From: Capsulimonas sp.
Lineage (GTDB): Bacteria > Armatimonadota > Armatimonadia > Armatimonadales > Capsulimonadaceae
Direction: 5' to 3'
Length of the DNA: 10,238 nt
Assembly: GCA_025963815.1 (NCBI GenBank)
Contig: JAOQAA010000426.1
Location: forward strand, 1-10,238
Positions 7,313 to 10,238 of this stretch are shown piece after piece. Below the pieces are notes generated by a model. It was not told where the DNA came from, ran no database searches, and saw only the letters and a program-made list of their open reading frames with translations. Numbering within the stretch: position 1 is the first letter of the stretch; every line of letters begins with the position of its first letter. Made by a program: the position numbers and the translations under genes.

Positions 7313-7340
7313 TTGATACCGATGCGACTTATGATAGAAT
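7313..7340 (+). promoter_or_regulatory. sigma70-like promoter with extended -10 for the Clp_N-P450 gene
   Basis: The -35 box is TTGATA (7313-7318), followed by a 16-bp spacer and -10 box TAGAAT (7335-7340). The preceding TGA at 7332-7334 gives the extended -10 form TGnTAGAAT. Transcription would start near 7347, leaving a leader of about 190 nt before the ATG at 7535. Confidence 0.55.
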
Positions 7341-7346
7341 AGGATA

Positions 7347-7534
7347 TGCGCTAGAAGAAACGGGTGAACTATCCAGGCCCTGATTCGAGACGCTCCCCCC
7401 TTGCTCCCAACTGCGTCCGTTGATACAGATCGTCACGTCAAGTTCCCTCTTCTGATTTTTGCCTCACCTTGTTCCCAGCCGAATTGTGTCTGAGAAGGAA
7501 GACGGATCGAACAGCGCTGGAAGGAACTTGATCT
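7347..7534 (+). other. long untranslated leader of the Clp_N-P450 gene
   Basis: About 190 nt separate the predicted start site from the ATG. The segment includes a pyrimidine-rich stretch (7392-7409), a second copy of GTTGATACnGAT (7419-7430; the first, at 7312-7323, overlaps the -35 box), one CGTCACG (7431-7437) and the Shine-Dalgarno GGAAGGAA (7519-7526). I see no known riboswitch fold or attenuator. Confidence 0.35.
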
Positions 7535-9274
7535 ATGTGGCGCCGGTTTGACGAAGGTTTGAAGCGCGCGATTTTGAGCGCGGCCGAGGAAGCAAAAGAC
7601 AATCGACTGACAACAACGCTTCTCTTTCAGCGAGTGAACGCCGAGTGCGCCGAGGCGGCTCGGCTGCTGCGGCGATTGGGCGCACCGGCGGCGTTGACCG
7701 ATGTTGAGGATCGTCGCGAGACGCCGAACGGCGTGCTGGGACTGACGCCGGAGGCGCGCACGGCGTTCGAGCGGACTTACCAAATTGCGGCGGACCTTGG
7801 CGATTGGTCCGTTCGCGGCGAGCATTTCCTTCTTGCCCTCGTGCAAAATCCCGAAACGAGCGACGCCGGACGTGCGCTGGCGCGTGCGGGAGTCCACTGG
7901 GCGTCGGCGGGCGCTGCGCTGATGGCAATGCACCCTCGACGGCTTCGGGCGCCGGAGGGCGTCGACGTTCCTGGCTTGGCCGCGCGCCGCCTGAAGAAAG
8001 GGGTCCGAGCGGCCGCCGGCCGCGCCGCGCGTTTGACGCTTGGGGCGCCGCGCTACCGCAAGTCGTTCACCGCCTATGCCCTGTTCCACGATCGCACCGC
8101 GCGAAATCCTTACCCGATGTACTCCTGGATGCGGCGCAAGCCCGTCTTTTGGGATCCACGCATGAGGCAATGGGTGGTGACTGGATACGCCGATGTGTCG
8201 GCGGCTCTCGCGGAGAACCGGCTTTCGCTGCGCTCCTTTTCCCCGTCCGTGCTGTCCGATGAAGAACTGGCGCCGATTGTCCAGCAGGAGTTTCGTCTGC
8301 TTCCGGGACATCTCGACCGGCAGATGCTGTTTCAGGACGCCCCGGATCAAGTGCGTCAGCGCGCTCAAGTGGCGAAGCGGTTTACCCCGCGCGTGATCGG
8401 CGAGATGCGCGCGCAGATGGAACTGCTTGTGGAGGAGATGCTGGACGGCGTCGCCGGTCGCGGGAGGATGGAGCTAATCGCCGATCTTGCGGTCCCATTC
8501 CCGATTGTCGTTATCATGCGGCTGCTCGGCCTGCCGGAAGGCGAGCGGGCGCGGTTCAAGAAATGGTCCGTGGATTACTTCACCCATATCACGTTTGAGA
8601 CGACGCTGGAGCAGGATGTCGTCACGTATCAAAGCATCCGGGAGGCGTCGGAATACTTTCAAACAGTAATCCAAGAGCGACGCGAGAACCCGGGCAGCGA
8701 CCTGATCTCCCTGCTTCTTAAGCCGGACGACCGGGGCGAGCGGCTGTCCGATCAAGATGTGATCTCCAACAGCATGATGCTGCTTGCAACCGGCCATGAA
8801 AATACGACCCGGCTGATCGGCGCCGGCGTCGCCGCCTTGCTGACCCGCCCCGATCAGTGGACGATGCTGCGCAATGATCCGTCCCTGATCGGCGGGGCGG
8901 TGGAGGAGTTCCTGCGCTTCGATTGTCCCGTGCAGTGGGTGGTGCGTCATCTGCGTGAGGACCTCGAATGGCGCGGCCACTCGATGAAGAAAGGGCAGGG
9001 CGTGTTTCTTGGTCTGGCGGCGGCCAACCGCGATCCGGCGCAGTTCCCCGATCCGGACCGGTTCGACATCACACGCGAGCCTAACCGCCACGTCGCCTTC
9101 GGCTACGGCTCGCACTTCTGTCTCGGCGCCGCCCTGGGACGCCTCGAAACACAGATCGTCGTCAGCGCCCTGATTGCTCGTTTTCCCACTCTCAAATTGG
9201 AAGAACCCATCGAATGGCTCGACAGCGTCATCGCGTTTCGAGGTCCGAAATCGCTCGATGTCGCCTGGGATTAG
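7535..9274 (+). CDS. cytochrome P450 with N-terminal Clp_N domain (fusion)
   Basis: This is a 579-residue protein. Residues about 5-133 are a Clp_N double repeat: DEGLKRAILSAAEEA starts repeat one, and LTPEARTAFERTYQIAADLG with RGEHFLLALV (94-103) and RALARAGV forms repeat two. An Ala/Arg-rich linker (134-175) follows. Residues about 176-579 are a full bacterial class I P450: NPYPMYSWMR near 191, I-helix ATGHENTT (418-425), ExxR E458-R461, and heme loop FGYGSHFCLG (522-531) with Cys529 as thiolate ligand. It should catalyse NAD(P)H-driven mono-oxygenation, needing separate ferredoxin and reductase, which are not in the window. The substrate is unknown. The usual C-helix His of DxPxH is Gln272 here. 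There is no membrane anchor, so it is cytosolic. Shine-Dalgarno AAGGAA sits 8 nt before the ATG. Clp_N normally binds adaptors or substrates of ClpA/ClpC, so its presence on a P450 is odd. Confidence 0.95.
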   Translation: MWRRFDEGLKRAILSAAEEAKDNRLTTTLLFQRVNAECAEAARLLRRLGAPAALTDVEDRRETPNGVLGLTPEARTAFERTYQIAADLGDWSVRGEHFLLALVQNPETSDAGRALARAGVHWASAGAALMAMHPRRLRAPEGVDVPGLAARRLKKGVRAAAGRAARLTLGAPRYRKSFTAYALFHDRTARNPYPMYSWMRRKPVFWDPRMRQWVVTGYADVSAALAENRLSLRSFSPSVLSDEELAPIVQQEFRLLPGHLDRQMLFQDAPDQVRQRAQVAKRFTPRVIGEMRAQMELLVEEMLDGVAGRGRMELIADLAVPFPIVVIMRLLGLPEGERARFKKWSVDYFTHITFETTLEQDVVTYQSIREASEYFQTVIQERRENPGSDLISLLLKPDDRGERLSDQDVISNSMMLLATGHENTTRLIGAGVAALLTRPDQWTMLRNDPSLIGGAVEEFLRFDCPVQWVVRHLREDLEWRGHSMKKGQGVFLGLAAANRDPAQFPDPDRFDITREPNRHVAFGYGSHFCLGAALGRLETQIVVSALIARFPTLKLEEPIEWLDSVIAFRGPKSLDVAWD

Positions 9275-9376
9275 ACGCCGTTTTTTTCCTTGCCCGCCTG
9301 TTAGCTTTCATTCCTGGCTGGGTATGAATCACCAGAACCCATGGAATACCGCGTCGATGCGGGAGGGAAACGGATC

Positions 9377-9383
9377 GGGAGGA
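9377..9383 (+). promoter_or_regulatory. ribosome-binding site fixing the GTG start of the KaiC-like gene
   Basis: GGGAGGA lies 7 nt before GTG 9391. The frame is open back to a TGA at 9325-9327 with no better in-frame ATG, so this site decides the start. Confidence 0.75.
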
Positions 9384-9390
9384 TCGGGGC

Positions 9391-10238
9391 GTGGCGGCAA
9401 TACAAACGACGATAGGGGATGGATCGTGGACGGTGGAGCGGGCGTCCACGGGGATCGAGGGGCTGGACGATGTGCTCGGCGGCGGTTTTCCCCGCAACCG
9501 GCTCTTTTTGGTGCAGGGCGATCCGGGCGTCGGTAAAACGACGCTGGCGATGCAGTTTCTGCTGGAAGGGGCGCGGCAGGGCGAGCGTGTGCTTTATGTC
9601 ACGCTTTCTGAAAGCCTGGAAGAGATTCGGGATGTCGTTCATTCGCATGCATGGTCGCTGGATGGGGTCGATATTTACGAGTTCAGCCAGGAAGACCAGC
9701 TCTCCGCGCAGTCGCAAAGCACGATTTTTCATCCGGCGGAAGTCGAACTTGGCGAGACAATGCGGCTTCTGCTGGAAGTTGTTGAGCGGGTTCAGCCCGC
9801 GCGCGTCGTCTTTGACAGCCTTTCCGAACTGCGTCTGCTCGCGCATGATTCGCTGCGGTACCGGCGCGAAATCCTTTCCCTGAAACACTATTTTGCAGGA
9901 CGCAAGTGCACCGTGCTGCTGCTCGACGATCGCACCACGGACGCGGGGGACCGGCAACTGCAAAGTCTGTGCCACGGCGTGGTGGCGCTGGATAACACCG
10001 TTCCCGAGTACGGAGTGGAGCGGTACCGAATCCGTATCACGAAAATGCGCGGCGTGCGGTTTCGCGGCGGCTACCACGACTATATTATTCGGACGGGTGG
10101 TCTGGATGTTTATCCAAGGCTGGTCGCCGCCGAACACAAAACCGAGTTCATCAATAACCCGATCGCGAGTGGTATTCAAGCGCTGGACGATCTGCTCGGC
10201 GGCGGTTTGGATCGGGGCGCCAGCATCGCGCTGATGGG
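9391..10238 (+). CDS. KaiC-like (RecA-fold) two-domain ATPase, 3' end outside window
   Basis: The GTG start gives 282 codons to the window edge with no stop. Domain one (about 18-250) opens with STGIEGLDDVLGGGFPRN, then Walker A GDPGVGKTT (43-51). VTLSES (70-75) is at the site of the paired catalytic glutamates of cyanobacterial KaiC, with only the second kept (Glu74). The EVELGE segment (117-122) and Walker B VVFDSLSE (139-146) follow. A second domain begins at about 258 with SGIQALDDLLGGGLDRG and is cut before its Walker A. This pattern fits the widespread non-clock KaiC-like ATPases of bacteria, usually about 500 residues and often tied to signalling. No kaiA or kaiB is in view. It follows the P450 gene by 116 bp in the same direction; co-transcription is possible, since no hairpin terminator was found in the gap. 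Confidence 0.9.
   Translation, partial: MAAIQTTIGDGSWTVERASTGIEGLDDVLGGGFPRNRLFLVQGDPGVGKTTLAMQFLLEGARQGERVLYVTLSESLEEIRDVVHSHAWSLDGVDIYEFSQEDQLSAQSQSTIFHPAEVELGETMRLLLEVVERVQPARVVFDSLSELRLLAHDSLRYRREILSLKHYFAGRKCTVLLLDDRTTDAGDRQLQSLCHGVVALDNTVPEYGVERYRIRITKMRGVRFRGGYHDYIIRTGGLDVYPRLVAAEHKTEFINNPIASGIQALDDLLGGGLDRGASIALM
9462..10207. repeat. 26-bp near-identical direct repeat at the start of the two KaiC domains
   Basis: Positions 9462-9487 and 10182-10207 match at 25 of 26 bases (G/C difference at the eleventh base). They are exactly 720 bp apart, or 240 codons. Each encodes the LDD(V/L)LGGG(F/L) motif that opens a KaiC domain, reflecting internal domain duplication. Confidence 0.8.

Larger units (their letters stand above)
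7066..7534. other. 469-bp divergent intergenic region
   Basis: No convincing gene is present here. The region holds a leftward TATAAT box (7152-7157), a 10-bp palindrome CGTTCGAACG (7187-7196), a rightward promoter (7313-7340), and a leader for the P450 gene. It is AT-richer around 7090-7340 than the flanking genes. No tRNA, recognisable riboswitch or terminator hairpin was seen. Confidence 0.6.

Noticed and set aside
7431-7437. Single CGTCACG in the P450 leader as another SARP site
   Set aside because: It is solitary, with no second copy at 11 or 22 bp, and single copies also occur by chance inside genes (for example near 285, 4065 and 8619).
7347-7534. Riboswitch in the P450 leader
   Set aside because: I found no conserved core or convincing stem set of a known class; length alone is not evidence.
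7433-9115. Long minus-strand open frames (7433-8368 and 8474-9115) opposite the P450
   Set aside because: They lie antisense to an unambiguous P450/Clp_N coding frame, show Arg/Pro-rich low-complexity translations without recognisable domains, and are expected in GC-rich DNA.
9281-9287. T7 tract after the P450 stop as an intrinsic terminator
   Set aside because: No GC-rich stem lies directly upstream; the nearest small inverted repeat (TTTCG/CGAAA, about 9236-9245) ends more than 30 bp before the T run.
9419-9883. Plus-strand 154-codon frame overlapping the KaiC-like gene
   Set aside because: It is an out-of-frame shadow rich in Arg, Trp, Cys and Ser; the GTG 9391 frame carries the conserved motifs.
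9301-10179. 292-codon minus-strand open frame opposite the KaiC-like gene
   Set aside because: The plus frame has clear Walker motifs and a Shine-Dalgarno; the antisense product matches nothing I recognise.

Overview
This is bacterial chromosomal DNA, GC-rich in most of its genes (about 60-65% where I counted) with one AT-richer stretch at about 4780-5830. It holds large multidomain signalling ATPases (AAA-like/WD40, winged helix-BTAD-AAA, KaiC-like), an HGSNAT/DUF5009-type acetyltransferase-like membrane protein and a soluble class I bacterial P450. That mix suits a large-genome soil or environmental lineage such as Armatimonadota (my weak preference), Chloroflexota, Planctomycetota or Actinomycetota. 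No rRNA, tRNA, insertion sequence or CRISPR array was seen.

Left part (1-4779, minus strand). Two genes read leftward. The upstream gene (4698 down to 2881) encodes a SARP-type regulator: OmpR-like winged helix, BTAD domain and a C-terminal AAA-like NTPase. The downstream gene (2754 running off the left edge) carries a related AAA-like NTPase domain joined to a transmembrane helix and a WD40 propeller. The 126-bp gap between them holds three exact copies of CGTGACG at 11 and 21 bp spacing, 10 bp upstream of a TAGAAT -10 box. This is the layout expected of a SARP-activated promoter, so the first gene probably controls the second.

Middle (4830-5806, plus strand). This is a short AT-richer cluster of unrecognised small genes: a three-helix membrane protein, a 63-residue protein, and a helical protein whose reading frame looks interrupted by one TAA codon. 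A convergent 7-bp hairpin separates it from a minus-strand acetyltransferase-like membrane protein (7065 down to 5872).

Right part (7066-10238). A 469-bp divergent intergenic region carries a promoter in each direction. The plus-strand promoter (TTGATA, 16 bp, extended -10 TGATAGAAT) feeds a leader of about 190 nt and then an unusual fusion: an N-terminal Clp_N domain (the substrate/adaptor-binding module of ClpA/ClpC) joined to a complete cytochrome P450. It is followed 116 bp later by a KaiC-like two-domain ATPase cut off by the window end. The Clp_N-P450 fusion and the SARP-like operator between the paired AAA-like genes are the two most notable items.
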